A stretch of 64,000 nt of DNA from Planococcus glaciei (lineage in GTDB: Bacteria > Bacillota > Bacilli > Bacillales_A > Planococcaceae), in contig NZ_FNDC01000017.1 of the NCBI RefSeq assembly GCF_900099655.1, positions 1-64,000 of the forward strand, read 5' to 3'. How positions within the stretch are numbered: position 1 is the first letter of the stretch; each line of letters opens with the position of its first letter. Positions 44,409-53,972 of the stretch are shown one piece after another. Made by a program: the position numbers and the translations under genes. The notes below the pieces were generated by a model. The model had not been told where the DNA came from. It was given only the letters and a program-made list of their open reading frames with translations, and ran no database searches.

Positions 44409-44972
44409 ATGTTGAAAAAATTAAGCATCTTGATGGCAAGCCTGCTATTTCTGGCTGCGTGTTCTGACGACAAGGCCGCTGAGCCTGCTGCAGACAAGCC
44501 AAAAGAACAGCAAGCAGCGACTGCCGAACAACAGCAGGAAATGTCAGAGGAAGGGTTCATTACGCAAGTGACGCAGGAGAACCAGATCCTGGTGAATAAT
44601 ATTTATTTTACGATCCCGAAAGATGTGAAGGTCCAGTTTGATAATGGTACCGAAACGACCGAAGGGGTCATCAGTGATATCAGAACCGGCATGAAAGTCA
44701 GCATCGATTATAACGGGCCGCTCGGCGAAACCTTTCCTATGGAAGGCGAAGCCCAAACCGTCTCCATTTTGAATGATGAAGAGTCTGCGGAGCAATCCGA
44801 GGCGCTTGTCGCTTATATAGAAGGAGAACAATTGTCGAGCCTGGTCATACTGGGCCAGCCGATCGTCCGGGACAATGAAATCGGATTCCTGTTCAATAAT
44901 ATGATTGACGGGGAAATGACGGAAGTGCGCATCAACATGGATACACATGAATATACAGTCGGTGGAAAGTAA
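44409..44972 (+). CDS. Uncharacterised lipoprotein (DUF3221-like)
   Basis: A 187-residue predicted lipoprotein. The signal peptide ends in lipobox LAAC. A charged, Gln-rich stretch (about 25-45) leads into a compact domain of beta-strand character (residues 48-110: GFITQVTQENQILVNNIYF in part, then MKVSIDYNGP) that resembles DUF3221 proteins. A second region (115-187) has no recognised match. AAAAGGAATGGG precedes the ATG. It is transcribed alone, between a promoter and a terminator. Confidence 0.75.
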   Translation: MLKKLSILMASLLFLAACSDDKAAEPAADKPKEQQAATAEQQQEMSEEGFITQVTQENQILVNNIYFTIPKDVKVQFDNGTETTEGVISDIRTGMKVSIDYNGPLGETFPMEGEAQTVSILNDEESAEQSEALVAYIEGEQLSSLVILGQPIVRDNEIGFLFNNMIDGEMTEVRINMDTHEYTVGGK

Positions 44973-44997
44973 AAGCAGCTAACGCTGCTTTTTTTTA
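44971..44997 (+). terminator. Terminator after the lipoprotein gene
   Basis: AAAAGCAGC pairs with GCTGCTTTT around TAAC, followed by TTTT. Confidence 0.88.
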
Positions 44998-45020
44998 TGC
45001 AAAAATATGAATTAATTTAC

Positions 45021-45049
45021 TTGCACTTATAAATAGTACGTGCTATTAT
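45021..45049 (+). promoter_or_regulatory. SigA promoter of argGH
   Basis: TTGCAC (45021-45026), 17 bp, TATTAT (45044-45049). A left half ARG box TATGAATTAA lies just upstream at about 45006-45015, and a full box lies downstream at 45070. Confidence 0.75.
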
Positions 45050-45069
45050 ATGTATATTCACATCACATA

Positions 45070-45087
45070 ACTGTATAAAAATACATT
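45070..45087 (+). promoter_or_regulatory. ARG box upstream of argG
   Basis: ACTGTATAAAAATACATT matches WNTGAATWWWWATTCANW at 16 of 18 positions and lies about 20 bp past the expected start point, directly before the argG ribosome binding site. It is a likely ArgR operator. Confidence 0.65.
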
Positions 45088-45100
45088 GGAGGTTTTCATA

Positions 45101-46333
45101 TTGAATAAAAAAATAGTACTCGCATACTCAGGCGGTTTAGATACATCGGTGGCCATTCCATGGCTGAAAGGACAAGGCTACGACGTTGTCGCGGTTTGCC
45201 TGGATATCGGGGAAGGCAAGGATTTAAACTTCATTAAACAAAAAGCGCTTCAAGTCGGCGCGGTGGAAAGCTACATGATCGACGCAAGAGAAGAATTTGC
45301 CGATGAATACGCACTTATTTCATTGCAAGCCCATACTTTATACGAAGGCAAATATCCGCTTGTGTCGGCATTGTCGCGTCCGTTGATTTCCAAGAAATTG
45401 GTTGAAATCGCAGAAGAAACCGGTTCAACTGCTGTTGCCCACGGCTGTACAGGCAAAGGCAACGACCAGGTGCGTTTTGAAGTATCGATCAAATCATTGA
45501 ATCCGAATCTTGAAGTTGTAGCGCCGGTCCGTGCATGGGCTTGGTCGCGTGACGAAGAAATCGCTTATGCCAAAGAGAACAATGTGCCGATTCCGGTCAA
45601 CTTGGACAGCCCGTTCTCGATTGACCAAAACCTATGGGGACGCGCCAACGAATGCGGCGTCTTAGAAGATCCGTGGGCTTCACCGCCGGAAGAAGCTTAT
45701 GACATTACAAACGCTTTGGAAAACACACCGGATACGCCGGATGTGGTGGAAATTGAATTCGTCAACGGCGTGCCGGTTCAGTTGAACGGCGTTTCGTACA
45801 CATTCGCGAACCTCATTCTGGAATTGAACAAACTGGCCGGCAAACACGGCGTCGGCAGAATCGACCATGTGGAAAACCGTTTGGTCGGCATCAAATCACG
45901 TGAAATCTACGAAGCTCCAGCGGCCATGACCTTGATTGCGGCACATAAAGAGCTTGAAGACATCACGTTGGTAAAAGAGATGGCGCATTTCAAACCGGTC
46001 ATCGAGAAAAAATTGACGGAATTGATCTACGAAGGATTGTGGTTCTCACCGCTTCGTACTGCTCTGCAGGCCTTCCTGAAAGAAACACAAGTGTTTGTCA
46101 ACGGCACGGTGCGTGTAAAATTGTTCAAAGGCCATGCCATCATCGAGGGGCGTAAATCGGCTAACTCGCTATACAGCGAGCAATTGGCGACGTACTCTAC
46201 AGATGATACATTCAACCACGACTCGGCTGTCGGCTTTATCGAATTGTGGGGCCTTCCGACTGTCGTCAATTCCATGGTCAACAAAAAAGAAGTCGTTGTT
46301 CCTGAAAACGTGAAAGTAGGCGTTCAATCATGA
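45101..46333 (+). CDS. argG: Argininosuccinate synthase
   Basis: Joins citrulline and aspartate with ATP to argininosuccinate. It has 410 residues with the PP-loop [26 protein letters not shown] and the citrulline/aspartate-binding regions. It starts at TTG 45101 with GGAGG 8 nt upstream; the in-frame ATG at 45086 lies before that element. argH overlaps its end (ATGA). Confidence 0.96.
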   Translation: MNKKIVLAYSGGLDTSVAIPWLKGQGYDVVAVCLDIGEGKDLNFIKQKALQVGAVESYMIDAREEFADEYALISLQAHTLYEGKYPLVSALSRPLISKKLVEIAEETGSTAVAHGCTGKGNDQVRFEVSIKSLNPNLEVVAPVRAWAWSRDEEIAYAKENNVPIPVNLDSPFSIDQNLWGRANECGVLEDPWASPPEEAYDITNALENTPDTPDVVEIEFVNGVPVQLNGVSYTFANLILELNKLAGKHGVGRIDHVENRLVGIKSREIYEAPAAMTLIAAHKELEDITLVKEMAHFKPVIEKKLTELIYEGLWFSPLRTALQAFLKETQVFVNGTVRVKLFKGHAIIEGRKSANSLYSEQLATYSTDDTFNHDSAVGFIELWGLPTVVNSMVNKKEVVVPENVKVGVQS

Positions 46334-47703
46334 CCAAACTGTGGGGAGGCCGTTTTCAGAAATCGGCCGAACAGTGGGTCGATGAGTTCGGAGCTTCAAT
46401 TTCTTTTGATCAGAAACTAGTCATGGAAGATTTGGAAGGCAGTACGGCGCATGTGAAAATGCTGTCGGCCTGCCAGATCCTTACGGAAGACGAAGCGTCG
46501 CTGATCCTATCGGGCCTTGAGACTTTGAAAGAAAAAGCGCAAGCCGGCGATCTGGAATTCAGTGTTTCGAATGAAGACATCCACTTAAACTTGGAAAAGC
46601 ATTTAATCGATGAAATCGGTCCGGTCGGCGGCAAGCTGCATACGGCAAGAAGCCGCAACGACCAAGTCGCGACCGATATGCATCTTTATTTAAAAAATCG
46701 GGTAAAGGAAATCATCGAAGCGGTTACGGCTTTCCAGTCGGCGATTGTGGAGCAGGCCGAAGCACACGTGGATACCATTGTGCCCGGCTATACGCATCTG
46801 CAGCGCGCGCAGCCCATTTCATTTGGCCATCATTTGCTGACGTATTTCTGGATGCTCGAACGCGATAAAGAGCGCTTGTCTGAATCGCTGAAGCGCATTG
46901 ATTTGTCGCCGCTTGGCGCGGGTGCCATGTCCGGCACGACTTTCCCGATTGACCGTGAAATGTCTGCCGGCTTCCTTGGATTTTCAGGCGTCTACCAAAA
47001 CAGCCTGGACGCTGTCAGCGACCGCGATTTCATCGTGGAATTTTTGAGCAATGCTTCGATGCTGATGATGCATATGTCGCGTTTCGCCGAAGAAATCATT
47101 CTTTGGTCGAGCGAAGAGTTCCGTTTCATTGAACTGGACGATGCGTTTTCGACCGGCTCAAGCATCATGCCGCAAAAGAAAAACCCGGATATGGCGGAAT
47201 TGATCCGCGGCAAGACGGGGCGCGTCTACGGCAATTTGTTCGGCTTGCTGACCACTTTGAAAGGCCTGCCGCTTGCCTACAATAAAGATATGCAGGAAGA
47301 CAAGGAAGGCATGTTTGATACCGTCCACACGTTAATGGGGTCGCTGCCGATATTTGAAGGCATGGTCCGCACGATGACGGTCCGCACCGATTCGATGGAA
47401 AAGGCCGTGCATTCGGATTTCTCCAATGCCACAGAGCTTGCCGACTATTTGGCGGCAAAAGGCATGCCGTTCCGCGAAGCGCATGACGTGACCGGCAAAC
47501 TGGTATTCACCTGCATCCAGCGCGGTTATTTCCTGAAAGATTTGCCTCTTTCGGATCTGCAGGATGCAAGCCCATTGATTGGCGAAGACATTTACGAAAC
47601 CTTGAAGCCGAAAACTGCCGTTCAGCGCAGAAATTCGCTCGGGGGCACAGGATTTGATCAAGTACACCATCAACTGGGACTTGCCAAGCAACTCATCGGG
47701 TGA
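46330..47703 (+). CDS. argH: Argininosuccinate lyase
   Basis: Cleaves argininosuccinate to arginine and fumarate. It has 457 residues of the fumarase/aspartase superfamily with the signature [12 protein letters not shown] and the second conserved region [16 protein letters not shown]. It is translationally coupled to argG. Three hairpins follow in a row. Confidence 0.96.
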   Translation: MTKLWGGRFQKSAEQWVDEFGASISFDQKLVMEDLEGSTAHVKMLSACQILTEDEASLILSGLETLKEKAQAGDLEFSVSNEDIHLNLEKHLIDEIGPVGGKLHTARSRNDQVATDMHLYLKNRVKEIIEAVTAFQSAIVEQAEAHVDTIVPGYTHLQRAQPISFGHHLLTYFWMLERDKERLSESLKRIDLSPLGAGAMSGTTFPIDREMSAGFLGFSGVYQNSLDAVSDRDFIVEFLSNASMLMMHMSRFAEEIILWSSEEFRFIELDDAFSTGSSIMPQKKNPDMAELIRGKTGRVYGNLFGLLTTLKGLPLAYNKDMQEDKEGMFDTVHTLMGSLPIFEGMVRTMTVRTDSMEKAVHSDFSNATELADYLAAKGMPFREAHDVTGKLVFTCIQRGYFLKDLPLSDLQDASPLIGEDIYETLKPKTAVQRRNSLGGTGFDQVHHQLGLAKQLIG

Positions 47704-47720
47704 AAAGTCCAATCATATAC

Positions 47721-47846
47721 GCCAGATGCGCTTGGTACCCGCATCTGGAAACTGAAAGCCGATTTTCCTCTCCCCTAAGGAAAATCGGCTTTTACAGTTG
47801 GTTTGAACCAAAACGGCTTGCCTCTTCCACAAGGGCAAACCGTTTT
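47721..47846 (+). terminator. Three consecutive hairpins after argH
   Basis: CCAGATGCG/CGCATCTGG (47721-47749); AAAGCCGATTTTCC/GGAAAATCGGCTTT (47756-47796); AAAACGG-TTGCC/GGCAA-CCGTTTT with a T run (47811-47846). The second and third look like intrinsic terminators. The region separates argH from the SOS-type promoter at 47908. Confidence 0.75.
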
Positions 47847-47907
47847 TTCTTTGCCCACTGGCTTCGGAAACAGCCGCTGCGGGTTTGAGTTCCGCCCAAA
47901 ACGGTTA

Positions 47908-47936
47908 TTGATTAAGAACAAGTGTTCCTATATGCT
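47908..47936 (+). promoter_or_regulatory. LexA-controlled promoter of the uvrX-like gene
   Basis: TTGATT (47908-47913), 17 bp, TATGCT (47931-47936). The spacer holds AGAACAAGTGTTCC (47915-47928), 13 of 14 matches to the LexA consensus CGAACRNRYGTTYC. The expected start point near 47943 rules out the longer in-frame starts upstream. Confidence 0.75.
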
Positions 47937-47967
47937 TAAAGGAAAGAGAAAAAAGGGGGCGAAAGGC

Positions 47968-49248
47968 ATGTATGAAGGATTGGAAACAAGGCCGATCATT
48001 TGCCTCGACATGCGAAGTTTCTACGCCAGCTGCACAGCGATTGACCTTGGCCTTGATCCATTGACCGCCTGCATTGCCGTCATCGGCAACCAGGAGCGGC
48101 GCGGCAGTGTGGTGTTGGCCGCTTCGCCGGTGCTGAAAAAAGAATTCGGCGTGCGGACCGGCACCCGGCTCTTCGAGATTCCGGACGATCCGCGCATTAT
48201 GAAAATCGAGCCGAAAATGGGCTTTTTTCTGGATGTATCCATGGAAATTACCCGTTTGCTGAAGGAATATGTACCGACTGAAGCGATCCATGTATACAGC
48301 GTCGATGAAAGTTTTGTCGATTTAAGCGGCACCCGAAAATTATGGGGGACGCCGGAGCAGTTGATTGCCCGGATCCAGGACGATATCATCCGCCAGTTCT
48401 GTTTGCCTTCGGCAATCGGCATGGGCCCGAATATGCTGATGGCAAAATTGGCGCTTGATTTGGAGGCCAAAAGCAGAGGGTTTGCAGAATGGACTTTTGC
48501 AGATGTGCCGGAAAAGCTATGGCCGGTCGCACCGCTCAGCAAAATGTGGGGAATCGGTTCACGGCTTGAAACCACATTGAACGGCATGGGCATTTTTTCT
48601 GTCGGCGACTTGGCGCACACGGACTTGGTGCAGCTTGAAGCCAGTTTCGGGATACTGGGCAACCAGTTGTACCACCACGCCTGGGGCATCGATTTGTCCG
48701 AGCTTGGCCCGCCGATCATCGAAGGGCAAGTGAGTTACGGAAAAGGGCAAATCCTGTACCGCGATTACACAACTGCCCGGGATATTTTGACGGTGCTTCT
48801 TGAAATGGCAGAAGATGTAGCCAGACGGGCGCGCACGGCGGGGAAAGCGGGTCGGACGGTAACGCTGTCGGTCGGATACAGCAAAAAAGCGTTCGGCGGC
48901 GGTTTCCACCGGGCCCGCACCATTGACGAAGCGACCAATGAGACATTGAAAATATATGCAGTGTGCAAAGAGCTGCTGGAGGAGTTTTATGACGGCCGCC
49001 CGGCGAGAAGGCTCGCCATTACATTGACAAAGCTCGAAGACGAAACGTCGATGCAGTTGAGTTTGTTTGAACAGCGCAAATGGCAGACGCGAAAACTCGG
49101 GGAAGCGATGGACCAGCTGCGCTCAAAATACGGGCCGACCGCCGTCTTGCGGGCGGTTTCCTATACAGAAGCCGGCACGGCACGCGAACGTGCCCGCCTG
49201 ATCGGCGGCCATAATGCAGACGGCAGCTTTGAAGAACCGGAAGACTGA
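47968..49248 (+). CDS. uvrX: UvrX/YqjW-type Y-family DNA polymerase
   Basis: Translesion polymerase of the UmuC-like branch, 426 residues. Catalytic motifs are visible as ICLDMRSFYASC and VYSVDESFVDLSG; the fingers/palm segment AIGMGPNMLMAKLALDLEAK and a little-finger domain follow. A clamp-binding QLSLF lies at about residue 370. ATG 47968 lies downstream of the predicted start point and has GGGGGCGAAAGG upstream. No UmuD-like gene is nearby. It is the strongest SOS candidate in the window. Confidence 0.9.
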   Translation: MYEGLETRPIICLDMRSFYASCTAIDLGLDPLTACIAVIGNQERRGSVVLAASPVLKKEFGVRTGTRLFEIPDDPRIMKIEPKMGFFLDVSMEITRLLKEYVPTEAIHVYSVDESFVDLSGTRKLWGTPEQLIARIQDDIIRQFCLPSAIGMGPNMLMAKLALDLEAKSRGFAEWTFADVPEKLWPVAPLSKMWGIGSRLETTLNGMGIFSVGDLAHTDLVQLEASFGILGNQLYHHAWGIDLSELGPPIIEGQVSYGKGQILYRDYTTARDILTVLLEMAEDVARRARTAGKAGRTVTLSVGYSKKAFGGGFHRARTIDEATNETLKIYAVCKELLEEFYDGRPARRLAITLTKLEDETSMQLSLFEQRKWQTRKLGEAMDQLRSKYGPTAVLRAVSYTEAGTARERARLIGGHNADGSFEEPED

Positions 49249-49365
49249 CGCCTGCTCAATTTATTTCAAAACTCGAATTATTTTCTATCTTTCCATAAAT
49301 AAGCTTGGTAAAATAAAAAAAGAATCCACTCATACATATATTTTAAAGAGCAAGGGGAAAAGAAG

Positions 49366-51120
49366 ATGCGCGTTTTTTGGGAGTTGGGCTGGTTTTTCAA
49401 AGAAAGAAAAAAGCAATACATAACCGGAGTCATCCTGCTTTTGTTTGTGGCATTTCTCGGAGTGCTGCCGCCGCGCATTATCGGGTTTGTCGTGGACGAA
49501 ATCGGACGGGGCACATTGACGCCCGCTTTTTTGGTGAAATGGCTGGGGATACTCGGCGCCTCGGCGCTTTTGATGTATGCGCTCCGCTACGCCTGGCGTT
49601 TGATGATCTTCGGTTCATCGATCCTGCTGGCACAGAATTTGCGTGAGCGGCTGTTCACCCATTTCACCCGGATGTCGCCGGCGTTTTACCAGAAGCGGCG
49701 GGTCGGGGATTTGATGGCGCATGCCACAAACGATTTGCAGGCGGTGCAGCAGACAGCCGGCATCGGCGTTTTGACGCTGGTCGATTCGATTGCGACGGGC
49801 GGCTTTGTCATTGCGGCGATGGCCCTTACCGTCAGCTGGAAATTGACGTTGATTGTGCTGCTGCCGATGCCGCTGATGGCGTATATGACCAATTATTACG
49901 GCAAGCTGCTGCACGAACGCTTCCACGGGGCGCAGGAAGCCTTTTCAAGCCTCAATGACAAGACGCAGGAAAGCATTTCCGGCATGAAAGTCATCAAAAC
50001 ATTCGGGCAGGAGAAGCAGGACATTGACGACTTCAAAAGATTGTCGGACCGTGTAGTCGATGAAAACATCAGGGTGGCCCGCGTCGATTCGCTGTTCGAT
50101 CCGACCATTTCGGCGATTATCGGCGTCTGTTATTTCCTGGCGCTCGGATTTGGTACATATTTTGTCATGAACGGCGAAATGACCATCGGCGACATGGTGG
50201 CTTTCACGACTTATCTTGGCTTGTTGGTTTGGCCGATGCTTGCTTTCGGCTGGCTTTTCAATATCGTCGAACGCGGACGGGCTTCCTATGACCGGATCCG
50301 CCGTTTGCTTGCAGAACCGGTCGATATCGATGACCGGGAAGACGCCGTTGACGTGCGCCCGCAAGGCGATATCGTCTTTTCGCTTGAACAATTCCAATTC
50401 ACCGGCGACGACCGGGCGGCGCTCCGGGATGTTTATTTCACCTTGCGCCGCGGAGAGACGCTTGGCATCGTCGGAAAGACCGGTTCCGGAAAATCGGCAA
50501 TTTTGCGCCTGCTGCTGCGTGAATTCGACCATTACGACGGCGACATCACGTTTGGCGGCATTTCGGTCAACGACTATAAAAAACAGCAGCTGCGAAAAGC
50601 GATCGGCTATGTGCCGCAGGACCATTTCCTGTTTTCCACAACAATAGCCGGCAACATCGCTTTTGCCCGGCCGGATGCCGCCATGGAAGAAGTGCACGAA
50701 GCGGCAAAGCTTGCCCATATCCATCAGGATATCCTGAATTTTACGGAAGGCTACAGCACGGTTGTCGGAGAGCGCGGGGTGTCGCTGTCAGGCGGGCAGA
50801 AACAGCGGATTTCCATTGCCCGTGCCTTGATGATGCGGCCGGAACTGCTGATCTTGGACGATTCCTTGTCAGCGGTTGATGCCAAAACGGAAGAAGCGAT
50901 TCTTTCTTCTTTGAAAAAAACACGGACCGGCGCAACGACAATCATCACCTCCCACCGTTTGAGCGCGATTCAGCATGCGCATCAGATCATTGTCATGCAT
51001 GAAGGCACAGTCGCTGAAATCGGGACCCATGACCAATTGATGAAGAAAAAAGGGCGTTATTACGAAATGTATGAGCTGCAGCAATTGGAAGCGCTCGTCG
51101 AACAGGGAGGCGAGGCGTAA
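49366..51120 (+). CDS. ABC multidrug exporter subunit (YheI/BmrC-like)
   Basis: A half-transporter with six membrane helices in residues 1-310 and a C-terminal ATPase. Walker A is GKTGSGKS and the signature is LSGGQ, but the residue after Walker B is Asp (LLILDDSLSAVDA) in place of the catalytic Glu. This is the pattern of the non-catalytic site partner in heterodimeric exporters such as BmrC/BmrD. Length is 584 residues. AAGGGGAAAAG precedes the ATG. The next gene starts one base before its stop ends (TAATGG). Confidence 0.9.
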   Translation: MRVFWELGWFFKERKKQYITGVILLLFVAFLGVLPPRIIGFVVDEIGRGTLTPAFLVKWLGILGASALLMYALRYAWRLMIFGSSILLAQNLRERLFTHFTRMSPAFYQKRRVGDLMAHATNDLQAVQQTAGIGVLTLVDSIATGGFVIAAMALTVSWKLTLIVLLPMPLMAYMTNYYGKLLHERFHGAQEAFSSLNDKTQESISGMKVIKTFGQEKQDIDDFKRLSDRVVDENIRVARVDSLFDPTISAIIGVCYFLALGFGTYFVMNGEMTIGDMVAFTTYLGLLVWPMLAFGWLFNIVERGRASYDRIRRLLAEPVDIDDREDAVDVRPQGDIVFSLEQFQFTGDDRAALRDVYFTLRRGETLGIVGKTGSGKSAILRLLLREFDHYDGDITFGGISVNDYKKQQLRKAIGYVPQDHFLFSTTIAGNIAFARPDAAMEEVHEAAKLAHIHQDILNFTEGYSTVVGERGVSLSGGQKQRISIARALMMRPELLILDDSLSAVDAKTEEAILSSLKKTRTGATTIITSHRLSAIQHAHQIIVMHEGTVAEIGTHDQLMKKKGRYYEMYELQQLEALVEQGGEA

Positions 51121-52889
51121 TGGAAAAACCGAAAGAATTGACCGGCAAAGACCAGTGGCTCGTCTTCAAACGCTTATTGAAGTACTTGGCGCCGCATAAG
51201 AGGATGCTGGCCGTCGCCATGTTCCTCTTGGTGCTGACCGTCATTGGCGATGTGCTCGGGCCGGTGCTGATCAAGACGTTTATCGACGATTACTTGACGC
51301 CCGGCTCGTTTCCAACGGGCCCGGTTGCCGGGCTCGCGTTGGGCTACTTTTTCATCCAGGTTTCCAATGTCGTCATCAGCTATTTCCAGCTGCTGAAATT
51401 CCAGGAAGCGGCATTGAAAATCATTCAGCAGCTGCGCATCGATGTCTTCACGAAAGTCCAAAATCTGGGCATGCGCTATTTCGACCGGACTCCTGCCGGC
51501 AGCATGGTGTCACGCGTCACCAATGACACCGAAGCCATCAAGGAAATGTTCGTCAGCGTGCTGATCGGATTTGTGCAAAGCATTTTTTTGATCGTCGGCG
51601 TTTATATTGCGATGTTCTTCCTGAATGTCCGGCTCGCCCTTATCACGCTATTGGTGCTGCCAATACTTGTATGGATCATGTACTTGTACCGCAAATACAG
51701 TTCGGAATTCTACCAGGATCTTCGCGAGCGGCTCGGGCAGCTGAATGCCAAATTGTCTGAATCGCTGCAGGGAATGGGCATGGTCCAGGCATTCGGCCAG
51801 GAAGCGCGGCTGCAGGATGAATTCAATAACATCAACGAAAAACATTGGCAGGCGGGCAAGCGCAACATCAAATTGGACGGCTTGCTGCTGCATCCGGCGA
51901 TTGACCTGGTGTATGCGTTGGCACTGATCCTTTTGCTCAGCTATTTTGGTGTGACATCATTTACAAATACGGTAGAAGTTGGGGTCCTGTACGCTTTTGT
52001 GGCGTACATCAACCGCTTTTTCGAACCGGTCAACCAGGTCATGGAGCGGCTGTCGATTTTCCAGCAGGCGATTGTTTCGGCATCCCGCGTTTTTGAATTG
52101 CTCGATGAAGACGACTTGGCGCCGGCGCAAGCCGGGGCAGGCGGCGAGATTGTGGACGGGAAAATCGAATTCCGCAATGTCAGCTTTTCGTATGACGGCA
52201 AAGGCGATGTATTGAAAAACATCAGTTTCACGGCAATGCCGGGAGAAACCGTGGCGCTTGTCGGCCATACAGGAAGCGGAAAAAGTTCCATCATCAATTT
52301 GCTGATGCGGTTTTACGAGTTTGAACGAGGCGATATCCTGATTGATGGGCAGTCGGTGAAAGAATACCCGGCAAAAGAGCTGCGCAGCAAAATGGGGCTC
52401 GTGCTGCAGGATCCGTTCCTGTTTTATGGCACAATCGACAGCAATATCCGCTTGCATGACCACAGCATGCCGGATCAGACAGTCCAGGCTGCAGCGCAGT
52501 TTGTGCAAGCCGACCGTTTTATCAACGAATTGCCGAAAGGCTATCAGCAGCAGGTGACGGAACGCGGATCCACCTTTTCAAGCGGGCAACGGCAGCTCGT
52601 CGCATTTGCCCGTACAATGGCCACCGATCCCAAAATACTGGTGCTCGACGAAGCGACAGCCAACATCGATACAGAGACGGAAGTGGCAATCCAGGTCGGG
52701 CTTGAGCGGATGCGGCAAGGGCGGACGACAATCGCGATTGCGCACCGCCTCAGCACGATCCAGGATGCGGAACTGATTTTGGTGTTGCACCACGGGGAAA
52801 TTGTCGAACGCGGCACCCATCAGGAATTGCTGGCGAAACGCGGACTGTATCATAAAATGTACCTGCTTCAAAACGGCATTGTGGAATAA
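51120..52889 (+). CDS. ABC multidrug exporter subunit (YheH/BmrD-like)
   Basis: The partner half-transporter, 589 residues, six membrane helices (about residues 25-315) and an ATPase domain. Walker A is GHTGSGKS and Walker B with catalytic Glu is ILVLDEATANID. The signature is degenerate (FSSGQ in place of LSGGQ). Combined with the Asp in the first subunit this predicts one active and one degenerate ATP site in the dimer. The exported compound is unknown. The pair is coupled translationally and followed by a weak terminator. Confidence 0.9.
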   Translation: MEKPKELTGKDQWLVFKRLLKYLAPHKRMLAVAMFLLVLTVIGDVLGPVLIKTFIDDYLTPGSFPTGPVAGLALGYFFIQVSNVVISYFQLLKFQEAALKIIQQLRIDVFTKVQNLGMRYFDRTPAGSMVSRVTNDTEAIKEMFVSVLIGFVQSIFLIVGVYIAMFFLNVRLALITLLVLPILVWIMYLYRKYSSEFYQDLRERLGQLNAKLSESLQGMGMVQAFGQEARLQDEFNNINEKHWQAGKRNIKLDGLLLHPAIDLVYALALILLLSYFGVTSFTNTVEVGVLYAFVAYINRFFEPVNQVMERLSIFQQAIVSASRVFELLDEDDLAPAQAGAGGEIVDGKIEFRNVSFSYDGKGDVLKNISFTAMPGETVALVGHTGSGKSSIINLLMRFYEFERGDILIDGQSVKEYPAKELRSKMGLVLQDPFLFYGTIDSNIRLHDHSMPDQTVQAAAQFVQADRFINELPKGYQQQVTERGSTFSSGQRQLVAFARTMATDPKILVLDEATANIDTETEVAIQVGLERMRQGRTTIAIAHRLSTIQDAELILVLHHGEIVERGTHQELLAKRGLYHKMYLLQNGIVE

Positions 52890-52922
52890 AAGAAGGGGAC
52901 GGCTGCGGCCGTTCTTTTTTAA
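52888..52922 (+). terminator. Terminator after the ABC exporter genes
   Basis: AAAAGAA...ACGGC pairs with GGCCGTTCTTTT, followed by TTTAATTT. Confidence 0.6.
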
Positions 52923-53242
52923 TTTCAGAATAAAAGGCGTTAATCCCTAATACATGTAGAAAGCTACATAAGGAAAAATGAAAAAAGTTCAAAACAAGAA
53001 ACAAGAAGAGAAAATCCAGCAATAAAAAAGGAAAAACAGAGGGAAAATGATATGATGATAAAAAATAAAAGAACCAGCAAATAGGCGCGGCCCGTAGTCG
53101 AAATTTTCCTAGGGCATCCTTTCTATTTTTGTCAGGTGATTCTTCCTTTTTTCATTGTCCACAAAGATGTCACAGGCAAAGAGGCGGTCATGTAAAGACA
53201 AATTTGGTAAGATAGGGAGAGCATAGTGAAAGGGTGACAATT
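52923..53242. other. Intergenic region before ccdA
   Basis: No gene is supported. It contains the palindrome ATGTAG-AAAG-CTACAT with AAGG (52953-52973), related to 441-461, then an A-rich stretch, and a TAAGAT box (53208-53213) that may be the ccdA -10. No known riboswitch was recognised in the GGCGCGGCCCGTAG segment near 53082. Confidence 0.45.
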
Positions 53243-53953
53243 GTGGCCAGTGATATCAATTTGTTTCTCGCATTTGGTGCGGGATTTTTGAGTTTTATTT
53301 CGCCCTGTACGCTGCCGTTGTATCCGGCATTTTTATCGTATATAACCGGGATGTCGATAGATGAGCTCAAAAACGACAAAAAGGTCATGCGCAAACGCGG
53401 CATGTACCATACCTTATTTTTCCTGTTAGGATTTTCAACCATTTTTATTGCCCTCGGATTCAGCACTTCTTTCTTTTACGAATGGTTTGTCCGGTATGAT
53501 GAACTGATCCGCCAAGTCGGGGCCATTTTCATTGTCTTGTTCGGCTTGATGATTGTCGGTGTTTTTACGCCGAAGTTCTTGATGCAAGATCGGAAAGTGT
53601 CGTTTAAAAACCGTCCGTCCGGCTTCCTTGGAACATTCGTTATCGGATTGGCTTTTGCCGCGGGGTGGACGCCGTGTACCGGACCGATTACAGCAGCCAT
53701 TTACGCGCTTGCTGCAACGAACCCGGGGTCCGGCATCTGGTATATGGTAGCTTATATTCTCGGCTTTGCGATTCCGTTCTTCGTCTTGTCATTCTTTGTG
53801 GCCCAGACAGGATGGCTGCGCCGCAACAGCCAAAAGATTATGACCGTTGGCGGCTATGTCATGATTGCTGTCGGTGTGCTTCTGTTCTTTGATGGCATGA
53901 CGTACCTAATCCGTATTTTGAGCCCGGTTTTCGGCGATTTCCAAGGATTCTAA
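53243..53953 (+). CDS. ccdA: Cytochrome c biogenesis protein CcdA
   Basis: Membrane thiol-disulfide transporter that moves reducing equivalents outward for cytochrome c maturation. It has 236 residues and six hydrophobic segments, with the conserved Cys pair in the first (FISPCTLPLYPAFLSY) and fourth (GWTPCTGPI) segments. GTG 53243 has GGGTG at 7 nt and gives MASDINLFLAFGAGF, matching B. subtilis CcdA; GTG 53234 would abut its own ribosome binding site. Confidence 0.93.
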   Translation: MASDINLFLAFGAGFLSFISPCTLPLYPAFLSYITGMSIDELKNDKKVMRKRGMYHTLFFLLGFSTIFIALGFSTSFFYEWFVRYDELIRQVGAIFIVLFGLMIVGVFTPKFLMQDRKVSFKNRPSGFLGTFVIGLAFAAGWTPCTGPITAAIYALAATNPGSGIWYMVAYILGFAIPFFVLSFFVAQTGWLRRNSQKIMTVGGYVMIAVGVLLFFDGMTYLIRILSPVFGDFQGF

Positions 53954-53972
53954 TGATGAAGCAGGTGGAAGC

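Noticed and set aside
47803-47967. Longer N terminus for the uvrX-like gene
   Set aside because: It spans a terminator hairpin and the LexA-box promoter, so it cannot be on the mRNA started there.
48021-48719. 232-codon open frame antisense to the uvrX-like gene
   Set aside because: Shadow of the polymerase gene, Ser/Pro-rich, no ribosome binding site.
52923-53242. Riboswitch before ccdA
   Set aside because: The GC-rich patch near 53082 does not form a recognisable conserved core or an associated terminator.
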